NCBI GenBank assembly: GCA_965222705.1
Contig: CBDCUO010000054.1
Coordinates: 62,001-126,000, forward strand
Source of the DNA: JAFMDF01 sp965222705
GTDB lineage: Bacteria > Bacteroidota > Bacteroidia > Chitinophagales > Saprospiraceae
Length of the DNA: 64,000 nucleotides
Reading direction: 5' to 3'
How positions within the stretch are numbered: the first letter of the stretch is position 1; the number at the start of each line of letters is the position of its first letter. The notes under the pieces are model-generated. The model worked only from the letters and a program-made list of their open reading frames with translations, was not told where the DNA came from and did not search any database. A program made the position numbers and the translations under genes. Positions 8,948 to 17,941 of the stretch are shown piece after piece.

Positions 8948-10543
8948 TTAAGCCGCTTCTAATATCGCCTCTTTTTGATGGTATTTGGCATAATTCTCCT
9001 CAAAGGCCACTAGCAGTTTCTGAGCAGTTTCATCATAAGCATTTTTATCTGTCCAACTATTTCGTGGATTCAGGATGCTATTAGGAACGCCCGGGCAGAA
9101 TACTGGAATGTGCAGCCCAAACAAGGCTTCCTTTTTAAAAGGCAAATTGGCTAATCCTCCTTTTAATACCGCTTGGATCAAATTTCTGGTATAGCTCAAC
9201 TTGATCCGGCTACCCACGCCATAAGCACCGCCAGTCCACCCCGTATTCACTAACCATACATGGGTATCGTGTGCTTCCATTTTTTCACCCAACATCTGGG
9301 CATAAAAAGCAGGAGCTAATGGTAAAAATGGAGCTCCGAAACAAGAAGAAAAGGTCATGACTGGCTCTATAATGCCTGCCTCTGTCCCCGCTACTTTGGC
9401 GGTATAACCCAGTAAAAAATAGTACATTGCCTGCTTGCGGGTCAACTTGGAAATGGGAGGAAGCACCCCAAAAGCATCACAAGTCAAAAAGAAAATATTC
9501 TTGGGATTTCCTCCCTTGGATGACTCCATTATACCATCAATATGATGAATTGGATAGGAAACTCTCGTATTTTGAGTAATCGAATCATCATCAAAATCAG
9601 GTCTGCGGGTATTTTCAATAAATTTGATATTCTCCAGGATTGCTCCATGCCGTATGGCTTTATAAATAGCTGGCTCTTTCTCTTCACTTAAATTAATGCA
9701 TTTGGCATAGCAGCCTCCCTCAAAATTGAAAACGCCTTCTTTGGACCAGCCATGTTCATCATCGCCGATCAATTTCCGATCCGGATCAGTAGAGAGGGTC
9801 GTTTTGCCCGTTCCGGACAAACCGAAGAAAATGGCCGTATCACCTGCTTTGCCCACATTGGCGGAACAATGCATGCTCAATACATTTTCCTGCAAAGGCA
9901 AGGTATAATTTAAAACAGAAAAAATGCTCTTTTTGATTTCGCCGGTGTAACCACTCCCTCCAATTAGTATCAGTTTTTTATTAAAATTGACAATCGTAAA
10001 ATTATGCTGGCGCGTTCCGTCTTCTTCGGGCTTGGCAAAAAACTCCGGCAAGCAAAGAATCGTCCAGTCCGGTTCGAAGGTTGCCAATTCTTCCCTTCTT
10101 GGGTTTTTAAACATATTATGAGCAAACTGGCAACTCCAGGGAAACTGCGCGACCACTCGGACATTGAGCCGATAGCGTTCATCCGCACAAGCAAATACAT
10201 CCTGTATATATAATTCTTTATTTTCTATAAAAGCCAGCATCTTTTGGTGTAAGCCTTTAAAATGCGCTGGAGAGATAGGTTGGTTAATGTCATTCCAGTC
10301 AACCGTTTGGGCCGTATTTTTATCTTTTACAATAAATTTGTCCTTTGGAGAACGCCCCGTAAATTCACCCGTTTCAATACATAAAGCTCCTTGGTCGGAC
10401 AAAATACCCTGTCCTTTTCTGATAGATTCTTCGGTTAGCATTTCGGGAGAAAGATTCCAATGGGTCTTTTTGCAGTTAATAGGCGCAATCGGAAAATACT
10501 TACTTTTGTACATTTTTTTCGGCTTAGTCATGGTAGAAGGCAT
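8948..10543 (-). CDS. pckA: ATP-dependent phosphoenolpyruvate carboxykinase
   Basis: A 531-residue cytosolic enzyme that converts oxaloacetate plus ATP to PEP, CO2 and ADP, the entry step of gluconeogenesis. The kinase-1a P-loop GLSGTGKTTLSTD lies around residues 242-254, followed by the metal-binding GDDEHGW. The oxaloacetate-binding region includes TGRSPKDKF. In-frame ATGs at codons 1, 5 and 11 make the exact start uncertain. The divergent neighbour is a RamB/PrpR-like regulator, and palindromic sites lie about 105-125 and 305-315 bases upstream of this start. Control by acyl-CoA or redox state is therefore a reasonable inference. Confidence 0.97.
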   Translation of the reverse strand: MPSTMTKPKKMYKSKYFPIAPINCKKTHWNLSPEMLTEESIRKGQGILSDQGALCIETGEFTGRSPKDKFIVKDKNTAQTVDWNDINQPISPAHFKGLHQKMLAFIENKELYIQDVFACADERYRLNVRVVAQFPWSCQFAHNMFKNPRREELATFEPDWTILCLPEFFAKPEEDGTRQHNFTIVNFNKKLILIGGSGYTGEIKKSIFSVLNYTLPLQENVLSMHCSANVGKAGDTAIFFGLSGTGKTTLSTDPDRKLIGDDEHGWSKEGVFNFEGGCYAKCINLSEEKEPAIYKAIRHGAILENIKFIENTRRPDFDDDSITQNTRVSYPIHHIDGIMESSKGGNPKNIFFLTCDAFGVLPPISKLTRKQAMYYFLLGYTAKVAGTEAGIIEPVMTFSSCFGAPFLPLAPAFYAQMLGEKMEAHDTHVWLVNTGWTGGAYGVGSRIKLSYTRNLIQAVLKGGLANLPFKKEALFGLHIPVFCPGVPNSILNPRNSWTDKNAYDETAQKLLVAFEENYAKYHQKEAILEAA

Positions 10544-10647
10544 TTAATAAAAATTGGTAAATGATAAAATGTCAGAAAATGTAGTTCGCGTTGATTCCTT
10601 CGGGGAATTGCTAAAATATGGGTGCAAGTTATGTCATTTTTTATCGA

Positions 10648-10857
10648 ATAGCGAAAATTTCGCTATTAAAAATTTTTTCTTTTTTAGAAAAAATTCATTG
10701 GTTAGAAATGTTTATTCGGCAAAGTGCACAAGTAAGCAGCATTAAATTTTAATATAATGAATAAATACAGAATTTTTTATCAAATAAGAGTTCTTTTTTA
10801 GTATAAAAAATTATAAGATAATTTTTGATATTAGGAATGTTGTGAAATTTTCGCTAT
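10648..10857. promoter_or_regulatory. Two related operator-like sites between pckA and the RamB-like regulator
   Basis: Site 1 is ATAGCGAAAATTTCGCTAT (10648-10666), two nine-base arms around one base. Site 2 at about 10844-10857 shares the exact 14-mer GAAATTTTCGCTAT with the reverse complement of site 1 and has a decayed left half. RamB and PrpR sites in actinobacteria are TTTGCAAA-like palindromes, to which GCGAAA/TTTCGC bears some resemblance. Assignment to the neighbouring regulator is inference. The rest of 10544-10926 is AT-rich; a 63-codon open frame there has no protein-like features. Confidence 0.5.
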
Positions 10858-10926
10858 AATTAAAAAAAAAATGACTGCTTTAATTTTCTTCAAAAAGGAA
10901 TGCTTCGTTTAAAGTGAAAATCAACA

Positions 10927-10958
10927 TTGACCAAAGAAAGGGTTATTCCTTACCTTTA
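10927..10958 (+). promoter_or_regulatory. Candidate promoter of the RamB-like regulator
   Basis: TTG at 10927-10929 and TACCTTTA at 10951-10958 with 21 bases between, close to the Bacteroidota -33/-7 consensus (TTTG, TAnnTTTG) with one mismatch at the last -7 base. About 50 bases remain to the ATG at 11011. Confidence 0.35.
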
Positions 10959-11010
10959 TACTGACTTGAAATTGCAGAATTTGTCAAAAAATCAAAAACG
11001 AACTAGACGT

Positions 11011-12498
11011 ATGATAGATGACAATCAAATAATAAAAATGATCTTTGGCTTTAAGGTGCATTATTTGCGCCAAAAACAGGGCTTGTCCTATCAAGAATTG
11101 CAAGACAAGACTGGTTTATCACTTTCTTATTTAAGCGATATTGAAAAGGGAAAGAAATATCCAAAGCCCAATAAAATAACGATCCTTGCTGAGGCATTGG
11201 GCGTAGATTATAATTATATGGTTTCTACCAATGCTTCTAAAAAATTACAGCCGGTCATTGACCTACTCAATTCTGACTTTTTCAAACTATTTCCTTTGGA
11301 CGAATTTGGTATTAGTCCCAAAAAACTGGTAGAGTTATTTTCCAATACGCCGGATAAAGTCAATGCCTTCATTAGTACCATTTTTCAAATTAGTCGAAAT
11401 TATCAGATTGGACAAGACGAATTTTACCAGGTTGCGCTGCGTGCCTTTCAAGACATGAATAATAATTATTTTGAGTTTTTAGAGCAAGCAACCAAATCTT
11501 TTAAAAAGGAGCATAATATGGAGCTGCTGATCCCCTGCACCAAAGAATATTTAGAGGCTATCTTGCTAAAGGCGTACAAGATAAAAGTAGATCGAAAGAC
11601 GCTTCCCAAAAGCCAAACTTTAAAAAACATTCGCTCGCTTTACGCCCCCAAAAAAAAGAAACTAATGATTAATAGGGGTTTGGGGGATTCGCAAGAGAAC
11701 TTTCTATTGGCTAGAGAATTGGGGTTTCAATACTTAAAATACGCAGAACGCCCTCTGGAAACGAGGATATTGCGAGCTTCTTCTTTTGAAAAATTATTGA
11801 ATAATTTTTATGCCTCCTATTTTTCGGTTGCCCTTCTCATGGATGAAAATGAATTGATAAATGATATCAAGTACATCGTTCAAAAGAACACCTGGCGACC
11901 AGAATTATTTTTGGAATTAATGGAAAAATATAATGTAACACAAGAACTATTATTACAACGATTGATGAACATTTTACCCCATCACTTCGGCATTGAGCAG
12001 TTATTTTTTCAGCGAATGTCTGGTAGCCAAGACTTGAAAAATTTTGAAATGACCAAAGAACTGCACTTGGGGCAACTGCACAATCCGTACGGCAATTTGT
12101 TACATGAGCATTATTGCCACCGCTGGGTAGCGGTCAAAATATTGAAAAAACTCCGCATGAATCTAGCTTTAGACCCTAGCGTCAATCAAATTGTCAATGT
12201 GCAAATCTCCAAATACTGGGAAACCGAAAATGAGTATCTATGCATCTCCCTAGCAAAGCCCGAATTCCACAATCCCAAAAAAAGTGTAAGTGTAACGATT
12301 GGGTTCAAACTAAATTCTCAGTTGCGCAGCACCTTCAATTTTCTCAACGATCCCGATCTAAAATACCGAATTGTCAATACCACCTGTGAGCGTTGTTCGA
12401 TGCCCAGTTGCGATTCGCGAGTAGCCGCTCCCGTTATCATCGAACAGGAGCAGGAAAAAATGAAAATGAAAAAACGATTGAAGGAACTGGTGCAGTAA
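11011..12498 (+). CDS. RamB/PrpR/ScfR-type transcriptional regulator (XRE, ImmA/IrrE-like, DUF2083)
   Basis: A 495-residue protein from the ATG at 11011. The frame is open further upstream to a TTG at 10927, but conserved sequence starts only after 11011. Order: XRE helix-turn-helix (about 8-65, GLSYQELQDKTGLSLSYLSDIE), a linker, an ImmA/IrrE-like region where the zinc motif HExxH is degenerate (ARELGFQ), then a DUF2083 C-terminus. The end has Cys459-X2-Cys462-X4-Cys467-X2-Arg, matching the family CxxCxxxxCxxR motif. In actinobacteria, relatives RamB and PrpR sense short-chain acyl-CoA, and PrpR carries an Fe-S cluster. Divergent pckA and fbp suggest control of gluconeogenesis or acetate use (inference). 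polA follows on the same strand but has its own promoter candidate. Confidence 0.85.
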   Translation: MIDDNQIIKMIFGFKVHYLRQKQGLSYQELQDKTGLSLSYLSDIEKGKKYPKPNKITILAEALGVDYNYMVSTNASKKLQPVIDLLNSDFFKLFPLDEFGISPKKLVELFSNTPDKVNAFISTIFQISRNYQIGQDEFYQVALRAFQDMNNNYFEFLEQATKSFKKEHNMELLIPCTKEYLEAILLKAYKIKVDRKTLPKSQTLKNIRSLYAPKKKKLMINRGLGDSQENFLLARELGFQYLKYAERPLETRILRASSFEKLLNNFYASYFSVALLMDENELINDIKYIVQKNTWRPELFLELMEKYNVTQELLLQRLMNILPHHFGIEQLFFQRMSGSQDLKNFEMTKELHLGQLHNPYGNLLHEHYCHRWVAVKILKKLRMNLALDPSVNQIVNVQISKYWETENEYLCISLAKPEFHNPKKSVSVTIGFKLNSQLRSTFNFLNDPDLKYRIVNTTCERCSMPSCDSRVAAPVIIEQEQEKMKMKKRLKELVQ

Positions 12499-12518
12499 GG
12501 AATTCGTTCGAAATTGTC

Positions 12519-12526
12519 TATTTTTG
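12519..12526 (+). promoter_or_regulatory. Candidate -7 element for polA
   Basis: TATTTTTG is an exact TAnnTTTG match, 35 bases before the polA ATG and just after the regulator stop codon. No clear TTTG is present at -33. Confidence 0.35.
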
Positions 12527-12560
12527 GTGCAAAATTGGAAAACGGCCGAAAAAATTGACG

Positions 12561-15347
12561 ATGCCCAAAAAAAAACTCTTCTTGCTCGACGGTCATGCAC
12601 TGGTCTATCGAGCGCATTATGCCTTCATTACCCGTCCCTTGATTAATTCTAAAGGGATGAACACCTCTGCCATTACAGGGATGACTCGTTTTATCTGGGA
12701 CATCATCCGCAATCAACAGCCGAGTCATATTGCCGTAGCTTTTGATCTAAGCGGCCCGACTTTTCGGAATGAGCTTTTCCCCGAGTATAAAGCCAATCGG
12801 GAGGCGCAACCTGAAGATATTACGATTGCACTACCCTATATTGAGGAGATCATCAAGGGGTTCCGTATTCCCATTATCACCAAAGAGGGCTATGAAGCGG
12901 ACGATGTAATTGGTACAATTTCCAAACAGGCGGAAAAAGAAGGATTCCAAGTGTATATGGTTACGCCGGATAAGGATTATGCACAATTGGTTTCTGAAAA
13001 TATTTTTATGTATAAGCCTGCCCGTAAAGGTAATAGTGTAGAAATCATGGGGGTTGCTGAAATATTGGAAAGCTGGCAAATTAAGCGCATAGATCAAGTT
13101 ATTGATATATTGGGTCTGCAAGGGGATAGCGTGGATAACATTCCAGGCATTCCGGGCGTTGGTGCAAAAACAGCCATTAAGTTGCTCGAACAATTTGATT
13201 CCCTAGAAAATTTGTTAGCAAATACCGACCAGTTAAAGGGAAAACAGCGAGAGAAAGTAGAAGCATTTGCCGAACAGGGCATTTTGTCCAAGCAATTGGC
13301 AACTATTGATCTAAATGTGCCAATTCAATTTGATGCCAAAGCTTATGAAGTAGAGCCGATGGACCGAGACTGCCTTGCCAAAGTTTTTAAAGAACTGGAA
13401 TTTAGGACTTTGGCCAAATCCATTCTAGGCGAATCTGCCGCGCCACAAGTCGGGCAACAAGGTTCTCTATTTGAAAATATGCCCAGCATAGCTCCCGTCC
13501 AAACGGCTCCTGCTGCTCATTCTATCGCTGACAAACACATTGAGAATACCGAGCATACTTATCAATTGGCTGATCTGCCTGAAAAGAGAAAAAAATTGGT
13601 TGAATTATTAGCAAAACAGTCTTCATTTTGCTTTGATACAGAAACGACCAGCGTCAATGCCAATGAAGCGGAATTGGTAGGTATTGCTTTTTCGATAAAA
13701 CCTTCAGAAGCCTTTTATGTGCCGATCCCTACTGATCAGGAAGTAGCCCAAAAAATCGTTTTAGAATTTAAACAAGTACTTGAAAATGAATCAATTGAAA
13801 AGGTTGGGCAAAATTTAAAATACGATTGCATTGTTTTAAAATGGTACGGTGTTGAGGTAAAAGGATCCTTTTTTGACACCATGCTGGCTCATTATTTAAT
13901 CGAGCCAGAATTGCGCCATAATATGGACTATATGGCAGAAACCTATCTAAAATACCAACCTGTTTCCATCACCACTTTAATTGGTAAAAAGGGAAAAAAT
14001 CAGTTAAGTATGCGGCAAGTGCCCGTAGAAAAAGTAGTGCAATATGCAGGCGAAGACGCTGATATCACGCTGCAATTGGGCAATTATTTTCGACCAAAAT
14101 TAAAGGAAGAAGGATTGGAAAAATTGTATCAAGAACTCGAAGAACCCTTGATGAAGGTGCTAGTCGAATTGGAATATAATGGCATCAATCTAGATGTCCC
14201 TTTTTTGGAGAATTATTCTAAAAAGCTGGAAAAGCAAATCAGGGAAGCAGAAGCGGAAATTTACAGAGATGCCGGAACCCACTTCAATATTTCCTCTCCC
14301 AAGCAGGTAGGGGAGGTTTTATTTGATAGAATGGGCATCCCCTATCGTTGGCGAAAAACCAAATCCGGGCAGTACTCTACCAGCGAAGAAAAATTGGCAG
14401 AACTGGCGAGAAATCACGAAATCATTAATAAAATTTTAAAATATAGAAGCTATGCTAAACTAAAATCTACCTATGTGGATGCACTGCCAACAATGGTCAA
14501 TCCCAAAACGGGAAGGGTGCATAGCTCTTTTAATCAAGCATTGGCTGCTACCGGCCGCTTAAGCTCCAATAATCCCAATTTGCAAAACATTCCGATTCGA
14601 ACAGAGGAGGGACGAAAGGTTCGTAAAGCCTTTATTCCCCGAAGCGAGGACTATATTTTATTGGCTGCCGACTATTCGCAAATTGAGCTGCGCCTGATTG
14701 CAGAATTAAGCGGAGATGAGGCAATGTTAGGGGCTTTTCAGATGGGCCAAGATATTCATCGAGCAACGGCGGCAAAAGTATATGAAAAAACGCTGGAAGC
14801 GGTCACGCCCGATGAAAGACGCAATGCCAAAACGGTCAATTTTAGCATTATTTATGGGGCGGGAGCGACCAATTTATCCCAGCAACTGGATATTAGTAGA
14901 AAAGAAGCAAGCAATCTGATTGCTCAATATTTTAAACAATACAAAGGATTGAAAGCCTATATGGAACAGGCGGTCGAAAAAGCTAGAAAACTGGGCTACG
15001 TTACGACCCTTATGGGGCGTAGGAGATACCTTCGGGATATCAACTCCAAGAACGGAATGATTCGTAGCCACGCCGAGCGGAATGCCATTAATTCCCCCAT
15101 TCAGGGGACTGCAGCAGATATGATAAAAATGGCGATGGTTAAGGTACAAAATGACTTGACCGCAGGTAATTTTAAAACCAAAATGATTTTGCAAGTACAT
15201 GACGAATTGGTTTTTGATGCTTATAAATCGGAATTAGAACAAGTCATGCCCATTATTGAAAAAAACATGAAAGAGGCTATGCCAGGTTTGAAAGTCCCCA
15301 TTTTAGTCGGAATGGACACAGGAGTCAATTGGCTAGAAGCGCATTAA
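12561..15347 (+). CDS. polA: DNA polymerase I
   Basis: A 928-residue protein starting at the ATG before KKKLFLLDGHALVYRAHY; the frame extends upstream into the regulator gene but without homology. It has a 5'-3' nuclease domain (about 1-290), a linker, a 3'-5' exonuclease domain (about 355-540, with FDTETTS and YAGEDADITL) and a family A polymerase domain. Motif A is DYSQIELRLIAEL (Asp704), motif B RRNAKTVNFSIIYG, and motif C VHDELVFD (His880-Asp881). Both exonuclease acidic motifs are present, so proofreading should be active, unlike in some family members. It functions in Okazaki fragment processing and repair synthesis. Intact, no frameshift. Confidence 0.97.
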   Translation: MPKKKLFLLDGHALVYRAHYAFITRPLINSKGMNTSAITGMTRFIWDIIRNQQPSHIAVAFDLSGPTFRNELFPEYKANREAQPEDITIALPYIEEIIKGFRIPIITKEGYEADDVIGTISKQAEKEGFQVYMVTPDKDYAQLVSENIFMYKPARKGNSVEIMGVAEILESWQIKRIDQVIDILGLQGDSVDNIPGIPGVGAKTAIKLLEQFDSLENLLANTDQLKGKQREKVEAFAEQGILSKQLATIDLNVPIQFDAKAYEVEPMDRDCLAKVFKELEFRTLAKSILGESAAPQVGQQGSLFENMPSIAPVQTAPAAHSIADKHIENTEHTYQLADLPEKRKKLVELLAKQSSFCFDTETTSVNANEAELVGIAFSIKPSEAFYVPIPTDQEVAQKIVLEFKQVLENESIEKVGQNLKYDCIVLKWYGVEVKGSFFDTMLAHYLIEPELRHNMDYMAETYLKYQPVSITTLIGKKGKNQLSMRQVPVEKVVQYAGEDADITLQLGNYFRPKLKEEGLEKLYQELEEPLMKVLVELEYNGINLDVPFLENYSKKLEKQIREAEAEIYRDAGTHFNISSPKQVGEVLFDRMGIPYRWRKTKSGQYSTSEEKLAELARNHEIINKILKYRSYAKLKSTYVDALPTMVNPKTGRVHSSFNQALAATGRLSSNNPNLQNIPIRTEEGRKVRKAFIPRSEDYILLAADYSQIELRLIAELSGDEAMLGAFQMGQDIHRATAAKVYEKTLEAVTPDERRNAKTVNFSIIYGAGATNLSQQLDISRKEASNLIAQYFKQYKGLKAYMEQAVEKARKLGYVTTLMGRRRYLRDINSKNGMIRSHAERNAINSPIQGTAADMIKMAMVKVQNDLTAGNFKTKMILQVHDELVFDAYKSELEQVMPIIEKNMKEAMPGLKVPILVGMDTGVNWLEAH

Positions 15348-15403
15348 AAGTCAGAAAATAGAAGAAACGGCAAATTGGTAGTCCACTTAAACGATAGAAA
15401 GGT

Positions 15404-16450
15404 ATGATTGATGTAAAACTTTTAAAAAAAATATGTGAAATGCCTGGCACATCAGGTTTTGAGCAAAGAATAAGGGCATTGGTGTTAGAGGAAGTAAAAC
15501 CACTAGTGGATACCCTAAAATTGGATGCAATGGGCAACGTCCTGGCGATCAAAAAAGGGAAAAAACGAAAAAAAGCAATGGTAGCTGCCCACATGGACGA
15601 AATAGGTTTTATCGTTACACATATTGATGAAGAGGGCTTTATAAGATTTCATACTTTGGGCGGTTTTGATCCAAAAACACTAACTGCCCAACGGGTTATC
15701 ATCCATGGGAAAAAAGACATTTTGGGTGTTATGGGGTCCAAACCCATCCATTTGATGAAGCCAGAAGAAAGGGGAAAAGCGCCGCAAATACAAGATTTCT
15801 TTATTGATACTGGCAGGAATGAGAAAGCGGTCAAAAAGATTGTATCTATAGGGGATCCAATCACTCGAGAACGCGAACTAGTCGAAATGGGAGATTGCGT
15901 CAGTGGCAAATCTATTGACAACAGGGTATCTGTTTATATTTTAATAGAGGTGTTGAAATTATTGAAAAACAAGACAGTACCCTATGATATTTATGGTGTT
16001 TTTACCGTTCAGGAAGAAGTTGGGCTAAGAGGTGCAATCAGTTCCGCACACCATATTAATCCCGATTTTGGCTTCGGTTTGGACACAACAATTGCTTTTG
16101 ATGTGCCGGGTTCAAATGGTCACGACCAAGTTACGGGTTTGGGTAGAGGAGCGGCTATAAAAATAATGGACGGCACTGCCATTTCAGATTATCGAATGGT
16201 TAATTTTCTAAAAGAAATGGCTAAGAGGCACCGAATTAAATGGCAGCCGGAAATACTACCTGCTGGCGGAACGGATACGGCAGGGATTCAACGATATGGC
16301 AAAAACGGCTCCATTGCAGGAGCGATTTCCATTCCGACCAGGCATATCCATCAGTCTATAGAAACCGCCCATAAGGAAGATATTAAACATTGCATCGAAC
16401 TCTTGGAGGTAAGTTTGAGAAATTTGGATAAATTTAATTGGCGTTTTTAG
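15404..16450 (+). CDS. M42 family metallo-aminopeptidase
   Basis: A 348-residue cytosolic enzyme of the M42 (glutamyl aminopeptidase/TET, formerly endoglucanase M) family. The di-metal ligands are recognisable: AHMDEIGF (His), SIDNRVS (Asp), the catalytic QEEVGLRGA pair, AFDVPG (Asp) and the final RHIHQSIE (His). M42 proteins form dodecameric tetrahedral particles that trim peptides from the N-terminus, which fits with the tricorn protease upstream as part of peptide turnover (inference). It follows polA by 56 bases on the same strand and precedes the pterin dehydratase by 13 bases, so it may start a small operon. Confidence 0.92.
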   Translation: MIDVKLLKKICEMPGTSGFEQRIRALVLEEVKPLVDTLKLDAMGNVLAIKKGKKRKKAMVAAHMDEIGFIVTHIDEEGFIRFHTLGGFDPKTLTAQRVIIHGKKDILGVMGSKPIHLMKPEERGKAPQIQDFFIDTGRNEKAVKKIVSIGDPITRERELVEMGDCVSGKSIDNRVSVYILIEVLKLLKNKTVPYDIYGVFTVQEEVGLRGAISSAHHINPDFGFGLDTTIAFDVPGSNGHDQVTGLGRGAAIKIMDGTAISDYRMVNFLKEMAKRHRIKWQPEILPAGGTDTAGIQRYGKNGSIAGAISIPTRHIHQSIETAHKEDIKHCIELLEVSLRNLDKFNWRF

Positions 16451-16463
16451 CAAAAAAAATTAT

Positions 16464-16706
16464 ATGTGGAAAGAATCAGATAATCAACTAAAAGCTACTT
16501 TTCAATTCAAAGATTTTGCAGAAGCCTTTGCTTTTATGACAGAAGTTGCTTTTCATGCTGAAAAACAAGGGCATCATCCAAACTGGAGCAATGTCTGGAA
16601 TCAGGTGGTCATTTCTTTAAATACACATGATGCAGGAAATGTAGTAACAGAAAAAGATTGGAAACTCGCCAAAACAATCGAGCAGGTTTATGAAAAACAC
16701 CAGTAA
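16464..16706 (+). CDS. 4a-hydroxytetrahydrobiopterin (pterin-4a-carbinolamine) dehydratase
   Basis: An 80-residue protein with the PCD signature: FKDFAEAFAFMTEVAFHAEKQGHHPNW, in which HHPNW provides the active-site histidines, and a later DWKLAKTIEQ helix. The enzyme recycles the carbinolamine form of pterin cofactors. The short length is usual for the Bacteroidota form. No aromatic amino acid hydroxylase is visible in this window, so its partner must be elsewhere. Its last 17 bases overlap the start of the aminotransferase gene, indicating translational coupling. Confidence 0.88.
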   Translation: MWKESDNQLKATFQFKDFAEAFAFMTEVAFHAEKQGHHPNWSNVWNQVVISLNTHDAGNVVTEKDWKLAKTIEQVYEKHQ

Positions 16707-17856
16707 TCCAGTAAAAATAGTATCAAAATTGCCCAATGTCGGAACGACCATTTTTACAGTCATGTCTGCATTGGCCAATAAGCATCAAGCGATTAATCTC
16801 TCGCAGGGCTTTCCAAATTTTGATTGTTCTCCCAAATTGAAAGGTCTGGTGACCCACTACATGGACAAAGGCTATAATCAATATCCGCCGATGGCTGGTG
16901 TGGTAAAACTCCGAGAGCAGATAGCTTTGAAAATAGAAAATCTTTACGGCGCATCGATCAATCCCGATACGGAGGTAACGGTCGTTGCAGGCGGCACGCA
17001 AGGACTTTTTACTGCTATGGCAGCTTTTATTCGTCCAGGCGATGAGGTCATTTTAATCGAGCCAGCTTATGATTCCTATCGGCCTTCAATAGAAGTCTGT
17101 GGAGGTATTCCGGTCATTTATGAGTTGGAAGCCCCTGCCTATGAAGTGGACTGGGAGGAGTTTTCGGCCTTGATTTCTGCCAAAACAAAAATGATTATTA
17201 TCAATACGCCTCATAACCCCACTGGCACTACGCTAAAAGCAAAAGACCTGCGGATGCTTCAAAAAATTACACAGGATAGCAACATTTTGATTCTAAGTGA
17301 TGAAGTGTACGAACATTTAATCTATGATGGGCAAATTCACCAAAGCGTTTTGCGATTTCCCGAACTCTTAGAGCGAAGTCTTGCCGTTTATTCTTTTGGA
17401 AAAACTTTTCATAATACAGGCTGGAAAGTGGGCTATGTCGTTGCACCGGAATATTTGATGAGCGAATTTCGAAAAGTACACCAATTCAATGTTTTCACCG
17501 TCAATTCCCCTGCACAATACGCTTTGGCAGATTTTTTAGAAAGCCCTGAAGAATATCTTAATTTACCAACTTTTTACCAGAAAAAACGGGACTTTTTCCT
17601 AGATATTCTGAAGCAATCCCCTCTTAAACCCATTCGCTGCGAAGGCACTTATTTTCAATTGGCCAGCTATGGTCATTTGGCCGCTGAAGGAGATCAAGCA
17701 TTTGCCCGAAGGATGACTACCGAACAGGGGGTAGCTGTCATACCGGTATCTGTTTTCTATTCAAATCAAAAGGATGAAAAAGTGATTCGTTTTTGTTTTG
17801 CCAAAACAGAAGATACGCTGGAGGCAGCTGGGAAATTATTGTTAAATATTGTTTGA
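16690..17856 (+). CDS. Class I/II PLP aminotransferase (methionine aminotransferase type)
   Basis: A 388-residue fold-type I aminotransferase. The start overlaps the preceding gene by 17 bases. Features: an N-terminal INLSQGFPNFD, the cofactor-binding NTPHNPTG, DEVYEHLIYDG, and the PLP lysine in SFGKTFHNTGWKVGY. The SQGFPNFD and SFGKTFHNTGWK pattern matches YbdL/kynurenine-glutamine transaminase-like enzymes, which prefer methionine and aromatic amino acids with 2-oxo acids. A role in the methionine salvage end reaction is common for this subgroup, but no salvage genes are nearby. It is also possible that it handles phenylalanine or tyrosine, given the pterin dehydratase next to it. Confidence 0.88.
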   Translation: MKNTSNPVKIVSKLPNVGTTIFTVMSALANKHQAINLSQGFPNFDCSPKLKGLVTHYMDKGYNQYPPMAGVVKLREQIALKIENLYGASINPDTEVTVVAGGTQGLFTAMAAFIRPGDEVILIEPAYDSYRPSIEVCGGIPVIYELEAPAYEVDWEEFSALISAKTKMIIINTPHNPTGTTLKAKDLRMLQKITQDSNILILSDEVYEHLIYDGQIHQSVLRFPELLERSLAVYSFGKTFHNTGWKVGYVVAPEYLMSEFRKVHQFNVFTVNSPAQYALADFLESPEEYLNLPTFYQKKRDFFLDILKQSPLKPIRCEGTYFQLASYGHLAAEGDQAFARRMTTEQGVAVIPVSVFYSNQKDEKVIRFCFAKTEDTLEAAGKLLLNIV

Positions 17857-17941
17857 AAATAAAACCCTTTTCTAAATTTATTAAATTAAGCACAATTTCA
17901 CTTTTATCAATCCCTTAGAGTAAGGTTTAAAATCTTAAAAA

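Noticed and set aside
10554..10745. 63-codon ORF in the pckA-regulator spacer
   Set aside because: Low-complexity, very Phe/Asn/Ser-rich translation overlapping the palindromic operator; no protein-like features.
12393..12560. Upstream extension of polA into the regulator gene
   Set aside because: The extra 56 residues have no polymerase homology, are arginine/serine-rich and overlap the regulator frame; the ATG at 12561 starts the conserved nuclease domain.
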